Below are positions 8,673 through 17,370 of a stretch of 64,000 nucleotides of DNA, in pieces. The stretch comes from IDS-8 sp964607425 (GTDB lineage: Bacteria; Pseudomonadota; Gammaproteobacteria; Steroidobacterales; Woeseiaceae). Below the pieces are notes generated by a model. That model did not search any database. It had not been told where the DNA came from and saw only the letters and a list, made by a program, of their open reading frames with translations. The stretch covers positions 1-64,000 of the forward strand of contig CAZSKQ010000009.1 in NCBI GenBank assembly GCA_964607425.1, written 5' to 3'. A program made the translations under genes and the position numbers. Each line of letters starts with the position of its first letter. Within the stretch, counting starts at the first letter, position 1.

Positions 8673-10115
8673 ATGGTGCGGATGAGTCGGTCCGATCTCG
8701 GCAAAGTCATCGAAGATCACGCGCTCGAACGCGTACCCGACGGTGAACGCAAGAACTGGCTTGCGATTTCCTGGAACACCGTCGGCCTGATCACGACTTT
8801 GGTGATTCTTTTCTTCGGTGCGCTCGTGTGTTTTGTCGCCGGCGTTCGCATTGCACTCCTTGCGGGGCTGCTTTCATTTTCGCTCGCGGGCGCGCTGGCC
8901 TGGGCGTTGGCGCGTATCAGCGTGGAGACAGGTTATTCCAATACCCTCATTACGAGACAGTACGGTCTCGGCAGCCGTGGCTCCGCGCTTGCCTCCATCA
9001 TCTTCGGTTTCCTGATCGTGGGTTTCCTCGCGGTCGAGAACGCGCTGCTGTATCGCGGTTTTTTGTTTTTCTTCGGGTTGGACGACGGCTGGACGGCGCG
9101 GATACTGCTTTACGGCTCGATGACGGTTGCATGGATTGCACTGACGGCCTGGGGCTTTGCTGTCGTGACACGCACGTCCTCGCTGATGACCATGGGGTTT
9201 TTCGCGATTCTTGCCTGGATGCTGGTGCGCGTGGTGACTTCTCCCGGGAGCGGCGCGCCGGATGCCTTGCTCTTCGGCAGTCAGCTGGAGCCCGCGGCTC
9301 TGGGCACCATGGGTATTACCTCCGGCGCCGACAAGTTCATCTTCGCATTCAACCTGCTCATCGGCCCGGCCTGCGCGCTGGCGCTGAATACGGCGGATTT
9401 CGGCCGGTACGGAAAATCGACGGGCCACGTCGCCGCCGCCGCCATGCTCGCGATCTTCATGCAATCGCTGGTAATCATGCTGATCGGCGGTGTCCTGATG
9501 AAATCGGCCGCACCGGTGATGGTCGGCTGGTTCGCCGAGACGGCGGGGTTATCCGAAGCGGCGGCGCAACGGCAATTGCTGCAAAGTCCCGACAGCATTG
9601 CCGCGACATTCATGGTATTCGGAGGCGCCGCCGGCTTCCTGCTGATGATCCTGGCGCAGGCGAAAGCGCAGGTTCTCAACAACTACAGCTCTTCCCTTTG
9701 CATTGCCAACCTGTTCGATGCGCTGTTCCGCTGGCGGCCCGGCCGCCTGGCATTCGTCGTGCTGGCCAACGTGGTCGCGCTGGCCATGTTGTACGGCAAG
9801 ATCCTGCAGTTCGTCGAAGACTGGATCAGGCTTCTCGGTGTGCTGCTCGGTGCCCTCGCGGCGACGATCATCGCGGACTACTATTTTGTAAAGCCGCGCC
9901 TGGGAGAGGGCGGGGACGGACCGGGCGGCGTCAACTGGGCCGGTGTGACCTCCATACTCACGGCCGTCTTATGCGCGCACTGGCTGCTGAAGGCGTGGCA
10001 GCCGGTGGAGGTGTTGACGTCGATCGCGTGTGTCACGCTGCTCTATCCGGCACTTCGCCTGACGATCATGAGGCCGCCTGGAACCAGGCTTGTCGCAGGT
10101 GCCACGCCGCTATGA
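8673..10115 (+). CDS. NCS1-family permease 1
   Basis: About 480-aa, 12-helix transporter of the nucleobase:cation symporter-1 family, whose members import purines, pyrimidines, hydantoins, allantoin, thiamine or pyridoxine. The N-terminus has the family feature ERKNWLAISWNTVG; helices 1-5 and 8 carry typical small-residue packing, with LAQAKAQVLNNYSSSL in the second half. It is a clear paralogue of the permease at 26698. An ATG at 8682 may be the true start, since AGGA lies 8 nt before it; 8673 is the longer choice. It heads the plus-strand catabolic operon and overlaps the short leader of the next gene. Substrate unknown. Confidence 0.9.
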   Translation: MVRMSRSDLGKVIEDHALERVPDGERKNWLAISWNTVGLITTLVILFFGALVCFVAGVRIALLAGLLSFSLAGALAWALARISVETGYSNTLITRQYGLGSRGSALASIIFGFLIVGFLAVENALLYRGFLFFFGLDDGWTARILLYGSMTVAWIALTAWGFAVVTRTSSLMTMGFFAILAWMLVRVVTSPGSGAPDALLFGSQLEPAALGTMGITSGADKFIFAFNLLIGPACALALNTADFGRYGKSTGHVAAAAMLAIFMQSLVIMLIGGVLMKSAAPVMVGWFAETAGLSEAAAQRQLLQSPDSIAATFMVFGGAAGFLLMILAQAKAQVLNNYSSSLCIANLFDALFRWRPGRLAFVVLANVVALAMLYGKILQFVEDWIRLLGVLLGALAATIIADYYFVKPRLGEGGDGPGGVNWAGVTSILTAVLCAHWLLKAWQPVEVLTSIACVTLLYPALRLTIMRPPGTRLVAGATPL

Positions 10116-10125
10116 CCGTCTGTTT

Positions 10126-11088
10126 ATGAAAGCGATAAACTCCGTCTGCATTGCCGGTGCCGGTGCCATTGGCAGCCTGTTCACGGGCCACCTCGGTTCA
10201 ATCGTGGATACGAAGGTGCTCGTCCGGCGTCCCGGGCATGCCGAGCTCCTGAACCGCGAGGGCATCCGGGTCAGCGGCAAATCGAACCTGCACGCGCGCG
10301 TGCAGGCGAGCACCGATCCCGCGGACCTCGGCGACGTGGATCTCGTCATCATCGCGACCAAGGCTTCGGCCGTGGAACTGGCGGCGAAGCGTTTGTCCGG
10401 ACACTTCGCTGACGCGGTCGTCATGACCGTGCAGAACGGCCTGGGTTGCGAGGATGCGGTCGCCCGCCATGGAGACTGGCCCCTGATCTCCTCGATTACA
10501 TTCATGAGCGGCGTGCGCCATTCCGACACTCATGTCGAATACGAGCTCGACACCGAGACGTGGATGGGGCCGTGGCCGGACGGCACTGCGGACGTGGCGA
10601 CGGTGGAGCAGGTTTGCGATCTCATCGTTCGCTCCGGGCTCAGGGCCAGGGCTTTCTCCGATGTGCGCCCGGCGCAATGGTCAAAGCTTATCTTCAATTC
10701 CGTCGTCAACAGCATCGGGGCCGTCACGGACCTGCCGCACGTGCGGGAATTCGCCCGGACGGAGCGCCCTTCCGATCTCGGTACGCTCGTTTTCGCCATG
10801 ATGGAGGAAGGCAAGCGTGTCGCGGCGGCAAAAGGAATAGAGTTGTATGAGGACCCCTGGGAAATGAACGTCCGGGCGGTCAGTCAGGGGCGGACCGGGG
10901 ATGACAGTTACGCACACGTGTTTTCGATGCTTTCCGACGTGCGCTCGAGGCAGCCCACGGAAATCGACTGGTTGACCGGCGCGATCGTCCGGGAAGCGAA
11001 GCGCGTGGGCGTACCGGTGCCGCTGCACGAAATGTTGTGCGCGTTGGTGAAAGGTTTGGAAGAGAGCTGGCGGGGAGAATCGAAATGA
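10126..11088 (+). CDS. Ketopantoate reductase (PanE/ApbA)-family oxidoreductase 1
   Basis: 320-aa NAD(P)-dependent reductase. The Rossmann start is SVCIAGAGAIGSLFTGHL, followed by DLVIIATKA, TVQNGLG and the catalytic-lysine region QWSKLIFNSVVNSIGAVT, which define the 2-dehydropantoate 2-reductase family. Placement in a catabolic operon beside a tandem paralogue argues against pantothenate synthesis and for reduction or oxidation of a 2-oxo or 2-hydroxy acid intermediate. The ATG at 10126 (MKAINSV) was chosen over 10090, which overlaps the permease gene. Its stop overlaps the next start in an ATGA. Confidence 0.88.
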   Translation: MKAINSVCIAGAGAIGSLFTGHLGSIVDTKVLVRRPGHAELLNREGIRVSGKSNLHARVQASTDPADLGDVDLVIIATKASAVELAAKRLSGHFADAVVMTVQNGLGCEDAVARHGDWPLISSITFMSGVRHSDTHVEYELDTETWMGPWPDGTADVATVEQVCDLIVRSGLRARAFSDVRPAQWSKLIFNSVVNSIGAVTDLPHVREFARTERPSDLGTLVFAMMEEGKRVAAAKGIELYEDPWEMNVRAVSQGRTGDDSYAHVFSMLSDVRSRQPTEIDWLTGAIVREAKRVGVPVPLHEMLCALVKGLEESWRGESK

Positions 11089-12026
11089 AAGTTTGCATCG
11101 TTGGGTGCGGCGCGATAGGCAGCCTGTTTGCGGCCCATCTCGCGAAGCTCGAGGATCTCGAGGTATGGGCGTTCGACCTCGATAGCCGCCATGTCGGCGC
11201 GATCCGCAAGCACGGACTGCGGCTATCGGGCAAGAGCGACATCCACTCGCACCCGCACGCAACCACGGATCCGTCCGAAATCCCGCCGTGCGAGTTCGGC
11301 ATTGTGGCAACCAAGTCGATGCATACCCGCAGCGCGATCGAGGCGACCGCGGCTGTTTTCAGCGACGGCGCCGTGTGCAGCGTGCAGAACGGCGTCGGCA
11401 ACGAGGAAATCATCGCCGAATACGTGCCCCGGGTGATCCGCGGCACGACCTTCCCCGCGGGCCACCTGGTCGAGCCGGGCCACGTCGAGCAGGATACCGG
11501 CGGCAAGACCTGGATCGGGCCGTTCGAGCCGAAATCGGCCTCGATGGCCGAGATCGAGGTGCTGGCGGCGCGGCTGAACGAATCCGGGATGGAAACGCTC
11601 GCGATGGAGGATTCGCGCGGCGCGCAATGGACCAAGCTCATTTTCAACGCGGCGACAAACCCCATTGGCGCACTGACCGGCTTACCGCATGGCCCGGCCT
11701 GCGACGTGCCGGCGCTGCGCAGTGTGATTTCGAAGCTCGTGGCGGAAGGTGTGGCGGTGGCCGCCGCCCTCGGCATCAGGCTCGACAGCGACCCGGACGC
11801 GCTGGTCGACCACGCGCGAGAAGTCGCCTACGATCACAAGGCCAGCATGCTGCAAGACGTACTGGGTCGCCGGCAGACGGAGGTGGCCGCGCTGAACGGC
11901 GGCATTGTCACCTTCGGGCAGCAGGCGGGCGTTCCCACGCCCCTTAACCAGGCGATCTGGGCACTGATCGAAGGTCTCGAGGCTTCCTGGAGCCGAAATT
12001 CACCAGTCAAGGGAGCAGACGAATGA
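11085..12026 (+). CDS. Ketopantoate reductase (PanE/ApbA)-family oxidoreductase 2
   Basis: 313-aa paralogue of the preceding gene: CIVGCGAIGSLFAAHL nucleotide-binding loop, FGIVATKS, SVQNGVGNEE and QWTKLIFNAATNPIGALTGLP. It starts within the stop of the previous gene (ATGA) and ends within the start of the next (ATGA), so three genes are translationally coupled. The pair could form a heteromer or act on two successive intermediates; the sequence does not say which. The general function is a confident call, the substrate is not known. Confidence 0.88.
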   Translation: MKVCIVGCGAIGSLFAAHLAKLEDLEVWAFDLDSRHVGAIRKHGLRLSGKSDIHSHPHATTDPSEIPPCEFGIVATKSMHTRSAIEATAAVFSDGAVCSVQNGVGNEEIIAEYVPRVIRGTTFPAGHLVEPGHVEQDTGGKTWIGPFEPKSASMAEIEVLAARLNESGMETLAMEDSRGAQWTKLIFNAATNPIGALTGLPHGPACDVPALRSVISKLVAEGVAVAAALGIRLDSDPDALVDHAREVAYDHKASMLQDVLGRRQTEVAALNGGIVTFGQQAGVPTPLNQAIWALIEGLEASWSRNSPVKGADE

Positions 12027-13177
12027 CAGGCAAATCACAATTCCAGCCAAGTCCGCAGGAGATCGATAGGCGCTACGCCAACACCCGCGCCGCCATGCGC
12101 GCGGCGGGTCTCGATGCGCTGATCGTAAGCGGCAGCGAATACACCGGGTTCGAAGGCGCGGTCCGGTACATGTGCGGCTTTCACATCCTCCACCGCTATG
12201 CCTACGTGCTGGTGCCGCTGGAAGGCGAACCGACCGCGGTTTTCCCCAAGGAAGCCACCTGGGTAGGCGATCACACCAAAACCTTTATCGATCGCCAGGA
12301 GAAGACGCTCCACTGCGGCGAATGGATGGCCGCCGAATGCAAGGCGCAAGGTTACGAAAAGGTCGGTGTCTACGGGCTCAGCTTTATCATGCCGGTGCGT
12401 GACTACCAGGCGCTGGTGGCCGCGGGCCTGACGATCGTCGACTTCGATGAAGGTTTCGACCACTCGCGTGCGGCCAAGAGCGAAGAGGAGCTCGCGTCGG
12501 TCCGCCACTCGATGGACATCAACAAGGCGGGCGTGCTGGCGGTCGTTAAGGCTTATCGCGCCGGCCTGACGGAAGCGGAGCTGATGGCCGTCGCGGAACA
12601 TACGTTCACGTCGATGGGAACCGCTCGCAATACCATGGACATGGTGCTGGTCGGGCCAAACGGCTCGCTGTTGCCGCAGATGGTGTTCCCGGATCCGCAT
12701 CGGCGGGTACAGGATACCGACGGCCTGCTGTACGGACTGGAGGTAGCCGGGCAGGGCGGCCATTGGGTGGAATTCTCGCGCTTGCTCGCACCGTCCGGGA
12801 TCGATCGGGAAACGGAACGGCTGATGGCGGCTTACGAGGAGTTCCACGCCCTTGTGAAGGAGAACCTGAAGGCAGGTTCCAGCGCGCACGACGTGCATCG
12901 CAAGTGCATCAAGCCCTTCGAAGGCAAGGGCTGGCGCCTCGGGCACGTGTCCGGGCACTCCATCGGCATGACGATGATCGAGTTCCCGCGGATCGGGGAA
13001 GGTACGGAATTCGAATTGCCGGAGAACATGGTGTGCTCGCTGCATCCGCACGTCATGACGGAGGATCGCAAGTCCTGCCTCTATTTCCAGGAAACGTTTC
13101 GAGTCGGCAAGACCGGCGGCGAATCATTGTCGGGCGTTCCGGTAACGTTTTACCGGGGCGGCGAGGCGGCCCTGTGA
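12023..13177 (+). CDS. M24 (pita-bread fold) family protein with altered metal site
   Basis: 384-aa protein with a creatinase-type N-terminal domain (about residues 10-145) and an M24 pita-bread C-terminal domain. M24 peptidases bind two metals through Asp, Asp, His, Glu, Glu. By eye alignment the two Asp positions are Glu here (Glu240 in YGLEVAG and Glu250 in HWVEFSR), the His is kept (His312 in VSGHSIGM), the EPG glutamate is His341 (SLHPH), and only the last Glu357 (FQETF) is normal. That suggests a non-peptidase role like creatinase, which needs no metal and cleaves a C-N bond. The RBS GGGAG lies before the coupled ATG. Confidence 0.82.
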   Translation: MTGKSQFQPSPQEIDRRYANTRAAMRAAGLDALIVSGSEYTGFEGAVRYMCGFHILHRYAYVLVPLEGEPTAVFPKEATWVGDHTKTFIDRQEKTLHCGEWMAAECKAQGYEKVGVYGLSFIMPVRDYQALVAAGLTIVDFDEGFDHSRAAKSEEELASVRHSMDINKAGVLAVVKAYRAGLTEAELMAVAEHTFTSMGTARNTMDMVLVGPNGSLLPQMVFPDPHRRVQDTDGLLYGLEVAGQGGHWVEFSRLLAPSGIDRETERLMAAYEEFHALVKENLKAGSSAHDVHRKCIKPFEGKGWRLGHVSGHSIGMTMIEFPRIGEGTEFELPENMVCSLHPHVMTEDRKSCLYFQETFRVGKTGGESLSGVPVTFYRGGEAAL

Positions 13178-13205
13178 GGCCGCCGTTTACACCAGGAGAA
13201 TCGCG

Positions 13206-14291
13206 ATGAGCGACGACACGCCCAACATCGGCGTCATTTTCAAATCCTATGAATCCCTGAAGTCGATCCAGGCCTACGCGTGGCAGACGGAGGATTCGGG
13301 CTTCGACGGCGGCTTCTGGATCGCCGAAGCGTACCATTGGTTCCGCAAGTACGGCCACGAGGCGCGCGGTTGTTTCACCACGCTGGCCGCGGCCGTCATG
13401 TCGACCAGCAGGATCCCGATTGGCCTCGGCATCACATCGCCGTACATGCGCCACCCGACCATCCAGGCATCGGAGTCGAACGCGCTGGACGAGCTTTCCG
13501 GCGGGCGGTTCATCATGGGACTCGGCGCCGGCAAAGTCGGCACCGAGTACCTCGACCTCGATATGAAGAAATTCACACCGGTGAAGACGCACCGCGAATC
13601 CATCGAAATGATTCGCGGTATCGCGAGCGGCGAGAAGTTTGCCTACGACGGCGAGCTGTTCAAGTGCGACATGCCCGCCGTCGATCGCAAGGGCAAGGGC
13701 CTGCGCACGAGCATCCCGATTTACATCGGCGCGACCGGGCCCTACATGCAGAAGCTCGCCGGCAAGATCGCCGACGGGTTGCTGCTGCCGGGGCTTACGT
13801 CACCCGGCTTTACCCGGTACTCGCGCGAAAACTGCGCGGCGGGGGCCGCGTCCGTGAACCGGACGCTGCCGGACGATTTTCCCGTCGGCGGCGTCATCCT
13901 CGCGGCCTGTTCGAAGGATCGCCAGAAGGCCAAGGATGCGACGCGAAGCTACACCGGCACGTACATCATCAACAAGCTGCGCAATATCAAGAACGACGTG
14001 ATACTCAGCAGCTCGGGCCTGCCGGACGAAACCTGGGAGCCGTTCCGCAAAGCCATTGCCGACGGCACCGAGGACAACGTGACGCACCTCGTCAGCGACG
14101 AGGTGCAACGCGCATTCACCGTGATTTCGGGGACGCCGGACGATTGCCTGGAAATCACGCAGGAGCTTATCGACGCAGGCCTGAACACGCCCTTGCTGGA
14201 GGTCGTCGGCGCTTCGGAAGCCGACAACCTCGAAACCATCCGTCTGTTCGGCGAAGCCGTGTTGCCCAAACTCAAGGGAGGAGCGTCCTGA
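13206..14291 (+). CDS. F420-dependent LLM-class oxidoreductase (Mer-like)
   Basis: 361-aa TIM-barrel protein of the luciferase-like family, closest in feel to methylenetetrahydromethanopterin reductase and related F420 enzymes. Landmarks are GVIFKSYE at the N-terminus, GLGITSPYMRHP (non-prolyl cis bulge and cofactor region), ALDELSGGRFIMGLGAG and IPIYIGATGP. Either F420 or FMN could bind this fold. F420 is favoured because the same locus carries all F420 synthesis genes and an NADPH:F420 oxidoreductase. AGGAG lies about 10 nt before the ATG. It is probably the core redox step of the pathway; the reaction is unknown. Confidence 0.88.
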   Translation: MSDDTPNIGVIFKSYESLKSIQAYAWQTEDSGFDGGFWIAEAYHWFRKYGHEARGCFTTLAAAVMSTSRIPIGLGITSPYMRHPTIQASESNALDELSGGRFIMGLGAGKVGTEYLDLDMKKFTPVKTHRESIEMIRGIASGEKFAYDGELFKCDMPAVDRKGKGLRTSIPIYIGATGPYMQKLAGKIADGLLLPGLTSPGFTRYSRENCAAGAASVNRTLPDDFPVGGVILAACSKDRQKAKDATRSYTGTYIINKLRNIKNDVILSSSGLPDETWEPFRKAIADGTEDNVTHLVSDEVQRAFTVISGTPDDCLEITQELIDAGLNTPLLEVVGASEADNLETIRLFGEAVLPKLKGGAS

Positions 14292-14292
14292 A

Positions 14293-15225
14293 ATGCGCCT
14301 GGCATCCTTCAAGCCCGTCGGCGGCGACAAGCCGACCACAGGCGTGGTGGTCGATGGCCACTATGCCGATTTGCATGCGCTGAGCGGCGGCGAACTGCCG
14401 GACAACATGCTCGCATTCCTTGCGCTCGGCGAGGCCGGCATGGCACGGGCCCGCGAGCTGCGGGACCGGCTCGGCAAGGACCTTCGTGGCCAGCCGCACG
14501 TGTACCCGGAAGGCGATATCGAGCTGCTCGCGCCGGTGCCGCGCCCGGGCAAGATCATGCACACCTCCTGTAACTTCGGTGCCCACCTCGAGGAGTTGAC
14601 GACCTGGCAGTCGCCTGAGTGGCAGTCGCACAATTGGGGCGATTTTCATTTCGAGCATCCGACCGGGTTCCTGGAGGCGCCCTCCAGCGTGAGCGCGTCC
14701 GGCGCGGAGGTGGCGGTCCCGCATTTCACGAAGCAGCTGGATTTCGAGATTGAGATCGCAATCGTCATCGGCAAGCGGGCATTCCGGGTATCGCCCGAGG
14801 ACGCAATGGACTACGTGGCGGGCTATACGATCTTCAACGATCTGTCCGCCCGCGACATCCAGGCGCGCGAACATTCCAACAAGGTGATCCTGCTCGGCAA
14901 GAGCTTCGACGGATCCTGCCCGTTCGGCCCGCACCTCGTGACGCCGGACGAGCTCTCCGACCCGCATAACCTCGATATGAAACTGCGCGTCAACGGCGTG
15001 GTTCGGCAGGATGCGAACACGGGGCAGATGCACTACAAGACGCGCGAGCTCGTGTCCTGGTGGTCGAATACGACGCTGGAGCCGGGCGATATCATCACGA
15101 GCGGGAGCCCGCCGGGCGTTGCCGCCGGCATGAAAACGCCGGAATGGCTGAAGCCGGGCGACCGCGTCGATGCCACCATTGCCGAACTCGGCACGCTGAC
15201 GACTTTCATCGTCGCCGGCAGTTAA
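14293..15225 (+). CDS. Fumarylacetoacetate hydrolase (FAH)-family enzyme
   Basis: 310-aa protein with the FAH catalytic domain from about residue 85. The metal-binding acidic cluster LDFEIEIAIVIG (E-x-E) and the following FNDLSARDIQ are present, as is GKSFDGSCPFGP and the C-terminal ITSGSPPGV. Family members hydrolyse C-C bonds of diketo acids, decarboxylate oxaloacetate-type acids or hydrate dienoates, so it most likely handles a ring-opened keto acid. The ATG lies 1 nt after the LLM gene stop, with GGAGG about 11 nt upstream. Confidence 0.9.
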   Translation: MRLASFKPVGGDKPTTGVVVDGHYADLHALSGGELPDNMLAFLALGEAGMARARELRDRLGKDLRGQPHVYPEGDIELLAPVPRPGKIMHTSCNFGAHLEELTTWQSPEWQSHNWGDFHFEHPTGFLEAPSSVSASGAEVAVPHFTKQLDFEIEIAIVIGKRAFRVSPEDAMDYVAGYTIFNDLSARDIQAREHSNKVILLGKSFDGSCPFGPHLVTPDELSDPHNLDMKLRVNGVVRQDANTGQMHYKTRELVSWWSNTTLEPGDIITSGSPPGVAAGMKTPEWLKPGDRVDATIAELGTLTTFIVAGS

Positions 15226-15240
15226 CGACAGGAAGACAAC

Positions 15241-16521
15241 ATGTTCGACACGCCCGACCCGAAGCTCGTACAACGAGCGATTGAGAAAATCGACCGCGAC
15301 CGGCTCGTGAACCTGGTTGTCGATCTCGTGAACGTCCCGAGCCCGACCGGCTACGAGGGCGACATGGCGAGGAAGCTTCACGAGGTGCTGAAAACCTCCG
15401 GCTTCCGCGCAACGCTGCAGCCGATCGGTGACGAACGCTACAACGCGATCGGCTTATGGGAGGGCGAAGGCGGCGGCAAAACGCTGATGTTCAACGGGCA
15501 CCTCGATACGTCATTCGGCCCGGAGCAAGCGCACCGCGGCCTCGGCTACCGCTGCGAGGGCAATGTCGTCGACGACGAATGGATCTACGGCATGGGCACG
15601 TTCAACATGAAGAGCGCGCTCGCGACGTACACGGTAGCCTGCGAGGCGATCCGGGCGGCCGGGATAGACATTGCCGGCAACGTGGTGATCGCCGGCGTCG
15701 CGGGTGAAATCGAAAAGGCACCCGTCAACGAGTTCGAGGGGCCCATGTACCAGGGTTACGGCCCTGGCACCAAGTATGCGATCACGCACGGCGCCGTCGC
15801 CGATTACTGCATTCTCGGCGAGCCGACGAACATGATGCTGATTCCGCGCCACTGCGGCACGACCTGGTTCCGGATCACGGTGCCGGGTATGCTGATTCAT
15901 ACGGCGTGGTCGGACCACGAACGCAACGCTGTCAGCAATTCGGGCATCGTGCTCGAGGCCCTGAACGAGTGGATTCCCGGCTACATGGCGAGGAATGAAT
16001 TCGGCGGTACGCAGCCGAAGGTCAACATTGCCGCGATCGAGGGCGGCTGGCCCTGGCGCGGCGCGCGGACCCCGGACGCCTGCGCCATCTACATGGACGT
16101 GCGCACGCCGCCGGACTTGCTGCCCGTGGAGGTGTACCGCGAAGTGCGCGAGCTGATCCGCGGACTCGAAAGAAAACATGCCGGCCTGAAGGGAACCCTG
16201 GTTGACATCTACGTCTCCGCTCCGGGCACCAGCATCCCGGACGACCACGAACTCGTACAGACGATCGTCCAGGCGCATACGGACCAGCTCGGCGAACCGC
16301 CGAAGCAGGGCAACGAGATCTGGTACAGCGACGCGGCGCACATGAACCGCTACGGCATCCCGACCGTCAATTACGGATCGGCAGGCCGTATTCGCAGCGG
16401 CGGCGGCGGCTTCGACACGCACCAGGGCGAGGCAGTCCACATCGGCGACATGCTCGACATTATCAAGGTGTACATACGGTGCATCCTGACGATCTGCGGA
16501 GTCGCCAGGGGCGATCGCTGA
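15241..16521 (+). CDS. M20-family amidohydrolase/deacylase with Asp-to-Asn metal-bridge change
   Basis: 426-aa protein of the ArgE/DapE/carboxypeptidase G2 family. The first metal motif GHLDT (His87, Asp89) is intact. The bridging aspartate of the next motif (normally DMKG) is Asn122 in GMGTFNMKS, and the usual EE pair reads GEIEK. The third-ligand region LGEPTN and the late His (THQGEAVHI) are present. M20 enzymes cleave amide bonds of acylated amino acids or small peptides; the altered site suggests changed metal use or chemistry. It has a good RBS (AGGAAG) and sits mid-operon. Confidence 0.87.
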   Translation: MFDTPDPKLVQRAIEKIDRDRLVNLVVDLVNVPSPTGYEGDMARKLHEVLKTSGFRATLQPIGDERYNAIGLWEGEGGGKTLMFNGHLDTSFGPEQAHRGLGYRCEGNVVDDEWIYGMGTFNMKSALATYTVACEAIRAAGIDIAGNVVIAGVAGEIEKAPVNEFEGPMYQGYGPGTKYAITHGAVADYCILGEPTNMMLIPRHCGTTWFRITVPGMLIHTAWSDHERNAVSNSGIVLEALNEWIPGYMARNEFGGTQPKVNIAAIEGGWPWRGARTPDACAIYMDVRTPPDLLPVEVYREVRELIRGLERKHAGLKGTLVDIYVSAPGTSIPDDHELVQTIVQAHTDQLGEPPKQGNEIWYSDAAHMNRYGIPTVNYGSAGRIRSGGGGFDTHQGEAVHIGDMLDIIKVYIRCILTICGVARGDR

Positions 16522-16530
16522 CGGGAGCGG

Positions 16531-17343
16531 ATGGTGAGCGAGGCGACCTTGCAGGATTTGCTCGCGCAGGCGCGGGTATACGACCTCGGCCAGAGATACT
16601 GGCCCGGCATGCCGGTGCACCCGTTCGATCCGCCGTACCAGTATTACCTGTTCGATTACCACGAGCACGTCGGCAAGGATCTCGGCAAGATCGAACCCGG
16701 CTTTTCGCACGCGATCGGCATCATGGTGACATCGATGCACGCCGGCACGCATTTCGATGCGCCGGTGCACATGTCGCAGGATTTGAAGGTGCAGGGCATC
16801 GACATCACGCCCTACCAGCGCGGGACCGGCTTCGTCGACCTGCCGGAGCCGTTGCACAGCATGGAGGACGTGCCGCCGCTCGTGCTGCGCGCGGTGTTGT
16901 TCGACATTCCCGCGTCCAGGGGCCTCGATATCCTGCCGGAACGCTACTCGATCGGCGCCGCAGACATGGAGTCCGCGGCGGCGGCGCAGGGAGTGGAACT
17001 GAGGGCAGGCGACTGTGCGATCGTGAGGACGGGGTTCGGCAGCCTGTTCGAGAGCGACGGCGAGGCCTACCTGCACAAATGGGCCGGCCTGGCGCCGGAT
17101 GCCGTACGCTGGCTGGCGGCCCGCAAACCGCGGCTCGTCGGCATCGACAACCTGTCGATCGGCTGCCCGGACCTGTTCGACGCGCATCGCGTACTGCTGA
17201 TTGAAAACGGCATCTATGTCATGAAGAGCCTGTATCTCGAGGAACTTGCGGCGGACCGGCGGCACGTGTCGACCGTGGTCGTGCTGCCGCTGAAGATCAA
17301 GGGCGGGGAAGCGTCACTGGTACGGCCGATCGCGATTGCGTGA
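16531..17343 (+). CDS. Cyclase/kynurenine formamidase-family metal hydrolase
   Basis: 270-aa protein of the 'putative cyclase' family. The metal-binding HxGTHxDxPxH motif is intact as HAGTHFDAPVH near residue 70, and a later IGIDNLSIG loop is typical. Family members include kynurenine formamidase, isatin hydrolase and other ring-opening amide hydrolases, so hydrolysis of a cyclic amide or N-formyl group is plausible. ATG 16531 has GGGAG close by; the in-frame GTG at 16534 is an alternative. It follows the M20 gene by about 9 nt. Confidence 0.88.
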   Translation: MVSEATLQDLLAQARVYDLGQRYWPGMPVHPFDPPYQYYLFDYHEHVGKDLGKIEPGFSHAIGIMVTSMHAGTHFDAPVHMSQDLKVQGIDITPYQRGTGFVDLPEPLHSMEDVPPLVLRAVLFDIPASRGLDILPERYSIGAADMESAAAAQGVELRAGDCAIVRTGFGSLFESDGEAYLHKWAGLAPDAVRWLAARKPRLVGIDNLSIGCPDLFDAHRVLLIENGIYVMKSLYLEELAADRRHVSTVVVLPLKIKGGEASLVRPIAIA

Positions 17344-17370
17344 CGGCTCACATTACCCGAGGACAAGAGA

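Noticed and set aside
10126..12026. Pantothenate biosynthesis genes (panE)
   Set aside because: No panB or panC nearby, two copies in a catabolic operon; only family membership is supported.
13206..14291. RutA-type pyrimidine monooxygenase
   Set aside because: It is an LLM protein near an NCS1 permease, but no other rut genes (rutB-F) exist here and its sequence is more Mer-like with F420 genes alongside.
12023..16521. Ectoine degradation (DoeA/DoeB) because of M24 plus a deacylase
   Set aside because: DoeB belongs to a different family, the M24 metal site here is altered, and other doe/ect genes are missing.
15511..17265. Long minus-strand ORF (584 codons) opposite the M20 and cyclase genes
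   Set aside because: Composition is low in typical protein motifs and it lies fully antisense to well-supported enzymes; GC-rich codon bias keeps antisense frames open.
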